Part shown: piece by piece, positions 39,754 through 40,000 of the stretch | How positions within the stretch are numbered: position 1 is the first letter of the stretch | Layout of the letters: each line of letters opens with the position of its first letter | Assembly: GCA_019448385.1 (NCBI GenBank) | Contig: JAGTXO010000099.1 | Span: 1-40,000, forward strand | DNA length: 40,000 bases | Source of the DNA: Diacronema lutheri | Lineage: Eukaryota; Haptophyta; Pavlovophyceae; Pavlovales; Pavlovaceae | Direction of reading: 5' to 3' | The notes under the pieces: model-generated | Database searches by the model: none | Seen by the model: the letters and a program-made list of their open reading frames with translations, nothing else | What the model was told of the DNA's origin: nothing | Position numbers and translations under genes: made by a program

Positions 39754-40000
39754 CAACTTCGTGGTGGACGACGACACGTCGTCCGACGACGAAGCGAGCG
39801 ACGCACGTGCGGATCCACCTGCGGGCGGAGCGCGCAGCGCGCGTGACGGTGCAGCTGGTGACGAGCAGGCGGCGGATGGTGGCGGGCGTGGAGCGCGCAG
39901 CGGGACGGGCAGCGACGCGACGGCGGACGACGGAGACGGTGGTGCAGGCACCAGGCGCGCGCGCGCACCTTACATACCTCGGCTCCACGAGGCAAGTGGC
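39754..40000 (+). CDS. Partial acidic exon running off the right edge
   Basis: Frame 2 is open to the end of the window and reads NFVVDDDTSSDDEASDA, then an Asp/Gly/Ala/Arg-rich disordered segment and RARAPYIPRLHEASG. The exon would start after the acceptor ACGCAG (ending about 39753) or CCGCAG (ending about 39747). No known domain is visible. The Asp/Ser run could be a casein kinase 2 target region of a nuclear protein. The strand and frame are favoured because the acidic composition is unlike the Arg/Ala reading of other frames. Confidence 0.4.

Overview
The window is very GC-rich nuclear DNA from a single-celled eukaryote. Genes are split by short spliceosomal introns (typically about 100-600 nt) that begin GTGCGC or GTGAGG and end CGCAG, with at least two GC-AG introns. 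Coding regions carry Ala-, Gly- and Pro-rich inserts. Some introns contain CCCTAA (TTAGGG-type) repeats. A high-GC alga fits best and I favour a haptophyte; a pelagophyte is the main alternative. This is inference from composition, splice style and gene families, because no rRNA or organelle marker is present.

Region 1 (1-9716, +): one very large gene whose reading frame holds a PD-(D/E)XK nuclease of the YqaJ type, a chromodomain and a complete Fanzor (eukaryotic TnpB-like, RNA-guided) nuclease, joined across one 128-nt intron. Between them lie modules resembling Ulp1/C48 peptidases that have lost the catalytic cysteine. This is the most unusual object in the window and is probably a mobile-element gene.

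Region 2 (9717-13139): a non-coding strip after the Fanzor gene, then a three-exon gene on the minus strand for a multi-pass membrane protein with a TIR-like cytoplasmic domain. Diverged direct repeats about 2.8 kb apart flank it; they copy the 3' end of the next gene.

Region 3 (13140-22750): a divergent pair sharing a 122-nt intergenic promoter. An unrecognised 701-residue protein lies on the minus strand. The nuclear cap-binding protein NCBP1/CBP80 lies on the plus strand in nine exons. Its introns are full of private tandem repeats, including a minisatellite that copies the end of exon 4 with its splice donor.

Region 4 (22751-26150): a membrane-anchored P-loop ATPase on the minus strand, bracketed by a perfect 32-nt plus 20-nt inverted repeat and followed by a run of 150 C residues.

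Region 5 (26092-36649): a possible minus-strand gene of unknown function, a NIT1-type nitrilase in four exons, and a seven-exon gene fusing a class-V PLP enzyme (cysteine desulfurase-like) to a TtcA-type tRNA thiolase.

Region 6 (36650-40000): a minus-strand PUB-domain protein, about 2 kb with no convincing gene, and an acidic partial exon running off the right end.

Apart from the Fanzor-type gene the recognised genes are housekeeping: RNA cap binding, glutathione repair, tRNA thiolation and a p97-linked adaptor. They show no shared pathway and no operon-like organisation. Exon boundaries were set by matching reading phase and family alignment by eye. All phases close exactly for NCBP1, NIT1, the fusion gene, the TIR-like gene and the 701-residue gene.
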